Positions 1-5,838 of a DNA stretch of 6,028 nucleotides are shown piece by piece; position 1 is the stretch's first letter, and every line of letters begins with the position of its first letter. The translations under genes were made by a program, and so were the position numbers. Under the pieces are notes generated by a model. The model was given only the letters and a program-made list of their open reading frames with translations. It searched no databases and was not told the origin of the DNA. The stretch comes from JBGPRB01 sp964422155 (GTDB lineage: Bacteria > Chloroflexota > Dehalococcoidia > Dehalococcoidales > RBG-16-60-22), in NCBI GenBank assembly GCA_964422155.1, contig CAYQZZ010000091.1:1-6028 (forward strand), read 5' to 3'.

Positions 1-2
1 CT

Positions 3-788
3 ATGTCTGTAATCTGCATTGCCAACCAGAAAGGCGGCGTCGGTAAAACCACCACGGTTGCCGCCATGGCCGAGGGCTTAAGCGAGCACCATAAGCGGGT
101 ACTCCTTATCGACTGGGACGCGCAGGCCAGCCTTACCATTAGCCTGGGCTTCAACCCGGACAGCCAGAAGCTCACGGGCTATGACGCTCTGACGAGCATC
201 ATCAGGAATAACGGCCGGTTTTCCCTGCGTGACGTTATCCTGCGAACAGGTAATCCCGATATTGACCTCGTCCCGGCTAACATCGAGCTTTCTCAGGCGC
301 AGCTCGACCTGGTGAATGCGTTTACCCGCGAACTGGTTCTGAAGGAAATGCTCCAGCCGGTACGCCAGGATTACGACTATATCCTGATAGACTGCCTCCC
401 CAGCCTGGGACTGCTGACCATAAACGCCCTTTCCTCCGCCGATAGCGTCCTTATACCCCTGCAGGCCGACTTCCTGGCGATGAAAGGGCTGGCCACGTTA
501 TTGACCACCATCATCCGGGTACAGGAAAAAATCAATCCGTCCCTGGAAATTCTGGGGATACTGTTCACCATGACCAATTCCCGCACGCTGCACAGCCGGG
601 AAGTCATTGAAGTTACCAAGAGAGCTTTCGGCGATAGAATAAAAGTGTTCGATATGACCATCCCCATCAGCGTCCGGTTCAAAGAAGCCCCGGCCGCCGG
701 GATGTCCATTCTGAGCTATGCCCCGAATTCCGAAGGGGCTGAAGCCTATAGACTACTCATAAAAGAGGTGCTGCATGAAAAGAGCTAA
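3..788 (+). CDS. parA: ParA/Soj-type chromosome or plasmid partition ATPase
   Basis: A 261-residue P-loop ATPase of the ParA/MinD family. Such proteins dimerise on ATP, bind DNA non-specifically and move or position DNA-bound partner complexes. Visible motifs are the deviant Walker A box KGGVGKTT at residues 10-17 with signature lysine K10, the A' motif LLIDWDAQ at about 34-41, Walker B YILID at 126-130, and the C-terminal IPISVRFKEAP segment near 220-230 that matches the family's SV...EAP stretch. The length fits short Soj-like ParAs without an N-terminal helix-turn-helix. Two family positions differ from the usual form: DAQ instead of DPQ in A', and CLPSLG where CPPSLG is common after Walker B. 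The ATG lies two bases from the window edge, so its ribosome site and promoter are out of view, but the N-terminus starts directly with the expected first beta strand. The next gene overlaps it by 14 bases, indicating a translationally coupled pair. Family assignment is firm; the replicon served is unknown. Confidence 0.95.
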   Translation: MSVICIANQKGGVGKTTTVAAMAEGLSEHHKRVLLIDWDAQASLTISLGFNPDSQKLTGYDALTSIIRNNGRFSLRDVILRTGNPDIDLVPANIELSQAQLDLVNAFTRELVLKEMLQPVRQDYDYILIDCLPSLGLLTINALSSADSVLIPLQADFLAMKGLATLLTTIIRVQEKINPSLEILGILFTMTNSRTLHSREVIEVTKRAFGDRIKVFDMTIPISVRFKEAPAAGMSILSYAPNSEGAEAYRLLIKEVLHEKS

Positions 789-1125
789 AATAACCGAGGA
801 GCTTGCCTACGGCTCCGCCCTGGACCGACTCACCGGTAGCGACCATCCTTCCCCCGGAAGGACACCGCCGGAACCGAGGCAAACCACCCCGGCACCCGAA
901 CTGCCTAAATCGGCGATGATAAAGCTGTCCGTCTTCCTCAACCGCGAAGAGGATGCCTACCTGGAAAACCTGTCGTCAACCGCCAAGTTCAGCGGAGGTA
1001 AGAAACTCAGTAAGACCAGGCTCATCGAGGCTATGGTGCGGGCATTCCGAAAGACGAATCTGGATGTCCGCGGCGTCAAGGACGACCAGGAACTTTTGAA
1101 TAGAGTATCTGCGCAATTGCGCTAA
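775..1125 (+). CDS. Probable ribbon-helix-helix DNA-binding partner of ParA (ParB/ParG-like)
   Basis: A 116-residue protein encoded directly after and overlapping parA. Its ATG is preceded by AGAGGTG at 764-770, a good ribosome site lying inside the parA reading frame. The N-terminal tail is short and basic (MKRAK), followed by a Pro/Thr-rich, probably disordered linker at about 24-46. The C-terminal half has the outline of a ribbon-helix-helix fold: a beta strand IKLSVFLN (49-56), a first helix at about 57-71, a glycine turn, and a second helix around 78-93 starting LSKTRLIEAMV. In ParG- and Spo0J-type partners a basic N-terminal tail stimulates the ATPase, and here K2, R3 and K5 are candidates; that role is inferred from architecture. 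No ParB-type HTH or CTPase motif is seen, so this is not a canonical Spo0J. An alternative reading is an RHH regulator of the parA operon. The context strongly favours a partition partner, but sequence identity to a named family cannot be shown here. Confidence 0.7.
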   Translation: MKRAKITEELAYGSALDRLTGSDHPSPGRTPPEPRQTTPAPELPKSAMIKLSVFLNREEDAYLENLSSTAKFSGGKKLSKTRLIEAMVRAFRKTNLDVRGVKDDQELLNRVSAQLR

Positions 1126-1190
1126 ATTCTCCACACCCAGATATATATACAAAGCAAAGTAATAATGTATATGTGAGATTGTTTAATAAT

Positions 1191-1321
1191 GTCATTCTCG
1201 GGCTTCAGCCTGATTCAGCCTGAAGGCTTGACCCGTCCTTCTAAGGAAGGACCAGACCCCCTTTTCCCCACCTCTGGATTCCCGCCGGAGTTTACCCCGA
1301 TTTCATCGGGGCGGGAATGAC
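1191..1321. repeat. 131-bp palindromic repeat element with GTCATTC-type ends
   Basis: The element begins GTCATTCTCG (1191-1200) and ends CGGGAATGAC (1312-1321); the two ends are inverted repeats matching at 9 of 10 positions. Inside are three hairpins. A near-perfect palindrome spans 1203-1225 (11 arm positions with one C-C mismatch). A 7-bp stem with a TAAG loop spans 1235-1252. A nested stem pairs ATTCCCGCC (1278-1286) with GGCGGGAAT (1310-1318) and encloses CCCCGAT/ATCGGGG (1295-1301 and 1305-1311, loop TTC). Its place between two convergent 3' ends is typical of REP- or MITE-like interspersed repeats, and ends of the GTCATTCC/GGAATGAC type are common in bacterial genomes. It has no open reading frame and no obvious target-site duplication, so mobility is inferred. 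Copy number elsewhere cannot be seen from this window. Confidence 0.6.
1204..1223. repeat. Tandem decamer TTCAGCCTGA x2
   Basis: Two perfect head-to-tail copies of TTCAGCCTGA lie at 1204-1213 and 1214-1223. Because the unit is itself partly self-complementary, the pair also makes up most of the near-perfect palindrome at 1203-1225. It sits inside the larger palindromic element. Confidence 0.8.
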
Positions 1322-1337
1322 ACCAAACCCTTGCTAT

Positions 1338-1370
1338 AAATTTCCTATTCCGTCCTGTGGCTGGAAATTT
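1338..1370. repeat. 8-bp inverted repeat at the 3' end of the WYL-like gene
   Basis: AAATTTCC (1338-1345) and GGAAATTT (1363-1370) are perfect inverted copies separated by 17 bases. The right arm touches the stop codon of the leftward WYL-like gene, so the hairpin would form at the very end of its mRNA. It is AT-rich and lacks a T run in either direction, so it is a weak candidate for a terminator or an mRNA-end stabiliser. Confidence 0.4.
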
Positions 1371-2011
1371 CAGGCGGTTTGCCCGGCCAGAGGGAATTGT
1401 GCTATCAACTGCGCTAAGGGCACAGATTTTAATTCTACGCTTTCTGGCAGGTGTTTGGCCGGCAGGCCGGAGAGAATATTGGTATAAATTTCCGGTATGG
1501 GGCTGGGGTGCGTAAAACGGAACCTTCTCATAAGCTCATTGTGAGTTAAATATCTTATCACCAGCTCCCGGGGCAGCTCATAAGCCGGCAGCGGCGCTAA
1601 TTTCACCTTCGGCTCTTCCTTTGGCGTCACCCTTATTTCATTTTCAGTTTTTTTCACAGGGGTAATACAGTAATATATTTTCACCATGTCTATTTTGTCC
1701 GGGTCATAGCCGGGCCTATCGCCGCTGAACTGCTCGCGCTTAACTTCGATATCCTCCATATCCGAGGTTCGGTAGAGTTTCCACCCCACTGCCTCGTTTA
1801 AGTCACTGTACCCGCTCATTTGATAGCATAGTAGTGATTCATTATCAGCATCGCCGTACATGACTATCCCCAGGGCGAACGGCTCCACGGTGCGATAGCC
1901 GCCGTGGTAGTAGAACTCGATTATCCGCCGCGCCTGTATTGAGGCCCAAAGAGTCCCCCTTATCCTTTTTATTTTTCTGGAGATATTCAGCATTTCCCTG
2001 ATAGTCCGCAC
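1370..2011 (-). CDS. Standalone WYL-like domain protein, function unknown
   Basis: A 213-residue protein with no named homologue that I recognise. Residues 26-120 read like a WYL domain, a ligand-sensing Sm-like fold: ARRIIEFYYHGGYRTVEPFALG at 27-48 followed by LLCYQMSGYSD (60-70), WKLYRTSDMEDIEV (77-90) and GYDPDKIDMVKIYYCI (101-116). Most WYL proteins carry an N-terminal winged helix and act as transcription regulators. Here only about 20 basic residues (RKIKRIRG) precede the domain, so there is no visible DNA-binding HTH. The remaining 120-213 region begins with a Lys/Glu/Pro-rich linker and is otherwise uncharacterised. Translation starts at GTG (2011-2009), chosen because AGAGAGG lies 7 bases upstream; an in-frame ATG six codons later has only a cramped site. 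The gene is divergent from the SDR gene and has its own strong promoter. It may sense a nucleic acid or small ligand, but its role is inferred from fold resemblance only. Confidence 0.65.
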   Translation of the reverse strand: MRTIREMLNISRKIKRIRGTLWASIQARRIIEFYYHGGYRTVEPFALGIVMYGDADNESLLCYQMSGYSDLNEAVGWKLYRTSDMEDIEVKREQFSGDRPGYDPDKIDMVKIYYCITPVKKTENEIRVTPKEEPKVKLAPLPAYELPRELVIRYLTHNELMRRFRFTHPSPIPEIYTNILSGLPAKHLPESVELKSVPLAQLIAQFPLAGQTA

Positions 2012-2018
2012 TTACCAA

Positions 2019-2025
2019 CCTCTCT
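2019..2025 (-). promoter_or_regulatory. Ribosome binding site supporting a GTG start
   Basis: On the minus strand AGAGAGG is followed by a 7-base spacer and then GTG at 2011-2009. This spacing decides the start of the WYL-like gene in favour of GTG over the in-frame ATG at 1993-1991. Confidence 0.6.
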
Positions 2026-2040
2026 TAGCACCTCAAGAAC

Positions 2041-2069
2041 ACTCTAGAGAAACAGATATTATTTGTCAA
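2041..2069 (-). promoter_or_regulatory. Sigma-70-type promoter for the WYL-like gene
   Basis: Reading leftward, a perfect -35 box TTGACA (2069-2064) is separated by exactly 17 bases from TAGAGT (2046-2041), which matches the -10 consensus at 4 of 6 positions. Transcription would begin near 2034, giving a leader of about 23 bases before the GTG start. The -35 box overlaps that of the divergent rightward promoter. Confidence 0.65.
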
Positions 2070-2095
2070 CACTCAATTTACATAAGTTGTATAAT
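2066..2095 (+). promoter_or_regulatory. Candidate promoter for the SDR gene
   Basis: A perfect -10 box TATAAT lies at 2090-2095. The best -35 at acceptable spacing is TCAACA (2066-2071), 4 of 6 matches with an 18-base spacer. Transcription would begin near 2102, immediately before the GAGGTG ribosome site at 2103-2108, so the leader would be very short (about 15 bases). The -35 region is shared with the leftward promoter of the WYL-like gene. Confidence 0.5.
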
Positions 2096-2116
2096 ATATA
2101 TTGAGGTGACGGCATT

Positions 2117-2932
2117 ATGACGATAAAAAGGCGTCCCAAGGTACTGAAGTCATTATCGGAGCTTATCTCACTCAAAGGCAAGCGGGCTTTAATCACCGGT
2201 TCGGCGGTGGGCATCGGCCGGGCGATGGCCCTCCGGTTTGCCGAAGCCGGCGCCGACCTGGAACTGGTCGATATCAACACCCACGGAATGGGCGCCGTGA
2301 AGAAAGAGCTGGCGCAGTTCAACCGCGAAGTGAACACCCACAAAGTAGATATATCCTCGAGAGAAGCTATCGACGCTCTCTGGGAGGGGCTCAGCGGCAA
2401 AGAGCCGGATATACTGGTCAACAACGCCGGAATCTACCCCTTTAAGAACTTCCTGGAAATGGACGAGCCCTTCGTCAAGAGAGTGATGGATATCAATCTG
2501 CAATCGGCCTTGCTTATGTGCCAGCACATGATAAAGCGAAGGCTAAAAAGGGGCGGCGTCATTATCAATATCAGCTCTATCGAAGCTATCATGCCCTTTG
2601 CCGAAGGACTGGTGGCCTATGACATCAGCAAGACGGGGGTCATCGGGCTGACACGGGGGCTGGCTAAAGAGTACGGACGGCACGGCTTCAGGATTAACGT
2701 TATTTTGCCTGGGGGCATCAATACTCCTGGTACCAGGGCGGTGGCTAAAGAAATATCGCAGTTCAAGTTCAGCCTTCTAAAGACCGGCTACGATTTTAAG
2801 GCTAGGCTGCCGATGAACCGTGGCGGCCAGCCGGATGAGGTGGCCCGTGTAGCCCTGTTCCTTGCCAGCGATATGTCCAGCTACGTTCATGGGGCTTTAG
2901 TGGCGGTGGACGGGGGATTTCTTTCGGCGTGA
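2117..2932 (+). CDS. Short-chain dehydrogenase/reductase (SDR) family oxidoreductase
   Basis: A 271-residue classical SDR, a soluble NAD(P)-dependent Rossmann-fold enzyme that interconverts alcohols and ketones. The cofactor loop TGSAVGIG is at 27-34, with D52 at the end of beta-2, which usually favours NAD(H) over NADP(H). D78 precedes the adenine-ring pocket and NNAG is at 102-105. The catalytic tetrad is N127 (in DINL), S154 (in NISS), Y168 and K172 (YDISK). PGG follows at 198-200, and the C-terminus has the usual VDGGF ending (264-268). The S154-to-Y168 spacing is one residue longer than in FabG-type enzymes, and there is an 18-residue N-terminal extension before the first strand. The start is supported by GAGGTG eight bases upstream. 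All catalytic residues are present, so the enzyme should be active. The substrate cannot be told: 3-oxoacyl-ACP-reductase-like, sugar or steroid dehydrogenase roles all fit. It has no operon partner downstream on its strand within 170 bases. Confidence 0.92.
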   Translation: MTIKRRPKVLKSLSELISLKGKRALITGSAVGIGRAMALRFAEAGADLELVDINTHGMGAVKKELAQFNREVNTHKVDISSREAIDALWEGLSGKEPDILVNNAGIYPFKNFLEMDEPFVKRVMDINLQSALLMCQHMIKRRLKRGGVIINISSIEAIMPFAEGLVAYDISKTGVIGLTRGLAKEYGRHGFRINVILPGGINTPGTRAVAKEISQFKFSLLKTGYDFKARLPMNRGGQPDEVARVALFLASDMSSYVHGALVAVDGGFLSA

Positions 2933-2965
2933 GGCCGGGCGACAACAAGGACTTTTTTTAAAAGG

Positions 2966-3000
2966 AAACAAATCGAGTGTGGGTAGCTTTGATTTGTTTT
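2966..3000 (+). terminator. Weak terminator-like inverted repeat after the SDR gene
   Basis: AAACAAATC (2966-2974) and GATTTGTTT (2991-2999) are perfect 9-bp inverted copies around a 16-base loop, and the right arm runs into further T residues. The position, 34 bases beyond the SDR stop, suits a transcription end. The stem is AT-rich and the loop long, so it would be a poor intrinsic terminator. Confidence 0.35.
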
Positions 3001-3016
3001 TAGAGTTATGTTAAAT

Positions 3017-3037
3017 GGGTTTGGGGGTGGGGCGGGG
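3017..3037 (+). other. Canonical G-quadruplex motif upstream of the restriction-modification gene
   Basis: Four G-runs of 3, 5, 4 and 4 bases are separated by loops TTT, T and C, which satisfies the standard G3+N1-7 quadruplex pattern with very short loops. The motif is on the coding (non-template) strand and ends two bases before the candidate -35 box of the restriction-modification gene. Folding is predicted from the pattern and has not been demonstrated. Confidence 0.6.
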
Positions 3038-3039
3038 AC

Positions 3040-3068
3040 TTGCACTGCTCTTTAAACTCTCCTATACT
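3040..3068 (+). promoter_or_regulatory. Candidate promoter for the Type IIG restriction-modification gene
   Basis: TATACT at 3063-3068 matches the -10 consensus at 5 of 6 positions. TTGCAC at 3040-3045 sits exactly 17 bases upstream but matches the -35 consensus at only 3 of 6. Transcription would start near 3075, leaving a leader of about 28 bases. A weak -35 would fit low expression. Confidence 0.45.
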
Positions 3069-3102
3069 TTAGATACTTTACAAGGGTTCCGGGGCTGAGA
3101 AA

Positions 3103-5838
3103 ATGATTAAAGAGGAAGCCAAACAGAAGATAGCAGAGTTAATAACAAAGTATGAATCTCTCAGCCCGACTGAAGTAAAGAGTTTCAACGAAGCTAAGAC
3201 AAAACAAGGTTTTATAGAGCCTTTATTCAGAGCATTAGGCTGGAATTTTGAAGATACAAATGAGGTATCACCGGAGGAAAAAGCTTCCGGCGGGCGGGTG
3301 GACTACGCTTTTAAGCTCAACAATGTTTCTCTATTCTTTCTGGAAGCCAAGCCGTTAAGGGCTGACCTCACCAATATTGCATACATCAAACAAGCCGTTA
3401 CCTATGCCTACAATAAAGGCGTAACATGGGCATTACTTACTGATTTTGAAACTCTGGTAGTTTATGTAGCCCAGACAGGCAAACCTTTTATAACTCTTAC
3501 CTGCGACAAGTACCTCGATGCGTTTGATGACATGTGGTTATTGTCAAAAGAATCATTCCAGCATAACGCGCTAGCGGAAAAGGCGGAAAGATACGGCGCA
3601 CTTCCACAACGGATGGGGATAGAACAAAGATTATTCAACCAACTAAGACAATGGCGAGAAGAATTATCTACCCAACTTCATTCATATAATAAAAATTTAA
3701 GCATCAGACAGATTGACGAAGTTATCCAACGGCTTTTTAACCGTCTTATTTTTATACGCACCTGTGAGGATAGAGGAATAGAAAATAAGGTTTTACTAAG
3801 CGCAGTCCACGAATGGGTGCGCACCAAGCGTAAGGGAGAACTGATAGAAAAACTACGTGAAATCTTCCGCCACTTTGATGGATATTACGATAGCGAACTC
3901 TTCCAACATCACCTTACTGATAAAGTAGATGTTGAAAGCGAAACTATCGAGAATTTAATTAACGGTTTGTATGAAGTTCCGGGCGGTATGGCAAGCTATG
4001 ATTTCTCAATCATCGACGCGGACGTACTGGGCGCGGTCTACGAACAGTATCTAGGGCATATAGCCAATATAGTCAAACAGAAAGCTAAAGTAGCACAAGC
4101 CAAAATGGATTTAGGGCTTCCTTATGACGAAATCATCGAGCTTACCGCCAAAAAACAACGCCGTAAAGAACACGGAATTTACTATACTCCCAAATTTATA
4201 ACCGATTATATTGTAAAGGAAACGGTCGGGCGTTTTCTGGCGGAATGTTCTACTAATGAAATTAGAAATATTAAGATACTCGACCCTGCCTGCGGTTCCG
4301 GCTCATTTTTAATCAGGGCTTTTGACGAATTACTCAAGCATTATGCTAACCAAAAGATAAGCAAGTCAGAGCAAGATATTGATGCCGCCGACCGCATATC
4401 TATATTACAAAGCAACATCTTCGGCGTTGACCTGGATATACAGGCAGTAGAAATTGCACGCCTGAATCTGCTGCTACGCAGTCTGGCAAAGCGAGATACT
4501 CTACCCGGTTTGAAAGATAACATCAAGGAAGGTAACTCACTTATTTCAGGCACCGAAGAAGAACTTAAAAAGTATTTTGGGAAAGCTTGGAAAGATAAAA
4601 AGGCTTTTAACTGGGAACAAGAATTCAAGAATATCATGGATAACGGCGGATTTGACATAGTAATCGGGAATCCACCATGGGTCGAATCAAAACGAATGAA
4701 CAACCCGGAAAAGACTTACTACGAAGCAGCTTTCCAATCAATGCATGGTCAGTATGATATCTTCAACGGCTTTGTTGAAAGGGGACTTCAGCTATTAAAG
4801 AACAAAGGAATTTTAGGATTTATTGTTCCCAGCAGATTTGTTATGAATCCAGATTACGAGCCGTTCAGAAAAATGCTTCTGGAAAAGACCAGAATATTGA
4901 ACATCTGCGACGTCGGCGAGCATATTTTTGAAGGTGTTGAAATGCCTGCTCTAATTATTATTCTTGAGAAACAGCAGGATTCAGCGCTAAGAAGTACAAA
5001 CTCAATTTGTATAAGGACAGATATAAAGAATTTAACCACCAAATCATGGAACGAGTATCAGGTAATTCAAAAGAGATTCGAAAATGAGACTAATTATCTG
5101 TTCACCATCTACCAGCGACCTGAAATAGATGATATTATTCGCCGAATCGAAGAGGGTTCCACAAAATTTGGAGATTTAGTAAATAATGCGAGAGGCGTGG
5201 AAATAGGGAAGAAGAGTGAACTGGTGTCTTCTAAACAGAAGGATTCTGAGTATGTACCTTTTCTAGTTGGGGAGGATATTGATAGATATTCCATCCTATC
5301 CAGTAGATACCTGAAACTCAATGATGCGTCTGTTGATTATAAGACTCCCGAATTGTATCAGGGAGAGAAAATCATAGTTAGGAAGACCGGTACTGGTATC
5401 AGAGCTACATTGGATAGCCAGAGTTTCTATGTCATACAGGTGATTTATATATTTAAGCCTAAAAACGAGAATCAAAGTATCCGATTCTTACTGGGATTAC
5501 TGAATTCAAAACTGATATCGTTTTATTACTTCACCAAGTTTGGTGAGAGAGAGAAAAAGGTATTCCCTCACTTGAGGCAAAGTACTGTCCTCCAACTCCC
5601 TATCCACTGTATTGACCTTGATAACCCTTCCGAAAAGAAGCTCCAAGATAATTTGGTGTCCCTTGTTGACAAAATGCTGGAACTTAACAAGAAACTCGCA
5701 CCAATTCGCGACACACCATTTAGTGAAAGTGATGAACTTAAAAAAGAAATCGAACTAACGGATAAGGAGATAGATAACCTCGTTTATGACCTTTACGGAC
5801 TGACGGAGGAGGAGAGGAAAATAGTGGAGGGGGGTTAA
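3103..5838 (+). CDS. Type IIG (Eco57I-like) single-chain restriction-modification enzyme
   Basis: A 911-residue fusion that would both methylate adenine in its target site and cut DNA near unmethylated sites. An HsdR_N-like PD-(D/E)xK nuclease occupies about 25-130, with D67 in GGRVDY and E81/K83 in FLEAK as metal-binding and catalytic residues. A helical connector follows (about 170-350). The N6-adenine methyltransferase has motif X at 357-371 (HGIYYTPKFITDYIV), motif I DPACGSG at 394-400, an acidic AdoMet contact GVDLD at 441-445 and catalytic NPPW at 523-526; this order is the gamma class. The C-terminal part (about 680-860) resembles TaqI-type target recognition, e.g. VPFLVGEDIDRYS (718-730) and FLLGLLNSKLISFYY (795-809). 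A helical tail ends EIDNLVYDLYGLTEEE. All catalytic motifs are intact and the ends look natural, so it is probably functional and needs no separate specificity subunit. The ribosome site is weak (GGGG/GAG just upstream). Composition is AT-richer than its neighbours, suggesting transfer. The recognition sequence is unknown. Confidence 0.93.
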   Translation: MIKEEAKQKIAELITKYESLSPTEVKSFNEAKTKQGFIEPLFRALGWNFEDTNEVSPEEKASGGRVDYAFKLNNVSLFFLEAKPLRADLTNIAYIKQAVTYAYNKGVTWALLTDFETLVVYVAQTGKPFITLTCDKYLDAFDDMWLLSKESFQHNALAEKAERYGALPQRMGIEQRLFNQLRQWREELSTQLHSYNKNLSIRQIDEVIQRLFNRLIFIRTCEDRGIENKVLLSAVHEWVRTKRKGELIEKLREIFRHFDGYYDSELFQHHLTDKVDVESETIENLINGLYEVPGGMASYDFSIIDADVLGAVYEQYLGHIANIVKQKAKVAQAKMDLGLPYDEIIELTAKKQRRKEHGIYYTPKFITDYIVKETVGRFLAECSTNEIRNIKILDPACGSGSFLIRAFDELLKHYANQKISKSEQDIDAADRISILQSNIFGVDLDIQAVEIARLNLLLRSLAKRDTLPGLKDNIKEGNSLISGTEEELKKYFGKAWKDKKAFNWEQEFKNIMDNGGFDIVIGNPPWVESKRMNNPEKTYYEAAFQSMHGQYDIFNGFVERGLQLLKNKGILGFIVPSRFVMNPDYEPFRKMLLEKTRILNICDVGEHIFEGVEMPALIIILEKQQDSALRSTNSICIRTDIKNLTTKSWNEYQVIQKRFENETNYLFTIYQRPEIDDIIRRIEEGSTKFGDLVNNARGVEIGKKSELVSSKQKDSEYVPFLVGEDIDRYSILSSRYLKLNDASVDYKTPELYQGEKIIVRKTGTGIRATLDSQSFYVIQVIYIFKPKNENQSIRFLLGLLNSKLISFYYFTKFGEREKKVFPHLRQSTVLQLPIHCIDLDNPSEKKLQDNLVSLVDKMLELNKKLAPIRDTPFSESDELKKEIELTDKEIDNLVYDLYGLTEEERKIVEGG

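Larger units (their letters stand above)
1126..1369. other. Convergent intergenic region, no gene
   Basis: This spacer lies between the rightward parA/RHH pair and the leftward WYL-like gene. I find no credible coding sequence in it. Bases 1126-1190 are AT-rich and contain a weak inverted repeat, ATATAC at 1145-1150 and GTATAT at 1167-1172. Bases 1191-1321 form a palindromic element described separately, and 1338-1370 hold an 8-bp inverted repeat at the end of the WYL-like gene. No hairpin here is followed by a clear run of T on either strand, so a standard intrinsic terminator is not evident. Confidence 0.7.

Noticed and set aside
377..709. Leftward open frame of 110 codons inside parA
   Set aside because: It lies fully antisense to a strongly conserved ParA, its translation shows no recognisable domain, and it has no ribosome site of note.
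1191..1321. CRISPR array or simple intrinsic terminators in the convergent spacer
   Set aside because: There is no regularly spaced repeat-spacer pattern, and none of the stems is followed by a T run.
2063..2095. TTGTCA as the -35 partner of the rightward TATAAT
   Set aside because: The box is good, but the 21-base spacer is too long for a sigma-70 promoter; TCAACA with an 18-base spacer was preferred.
2059..2527. Two leftward open frames antisense to the start of the SDR gene
   Set aside because: They overlap each other in different frames and cover SDR coding sequence with intact catalytic motifs; their low-complexity Ser-rich or His-rich translations look like shadows.
4341..5321. Three leftward open frames inside the restriction-modification gene
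   Set aside because: All are antisense to methyltransferase and target-recognition coding sequence, are short, and show no domain or plausible start signal.
3103..5838. BREX PglX or a Type I HsdM/HsdR subunit
   Set aside because: The protein has a PD-(D/E)xK nuclease, gamma-class methyltransferase and target-recognition region in one chain, no helicase motor motifs, and no neighbouring BREX or hsd genes, which points to Type IIG.
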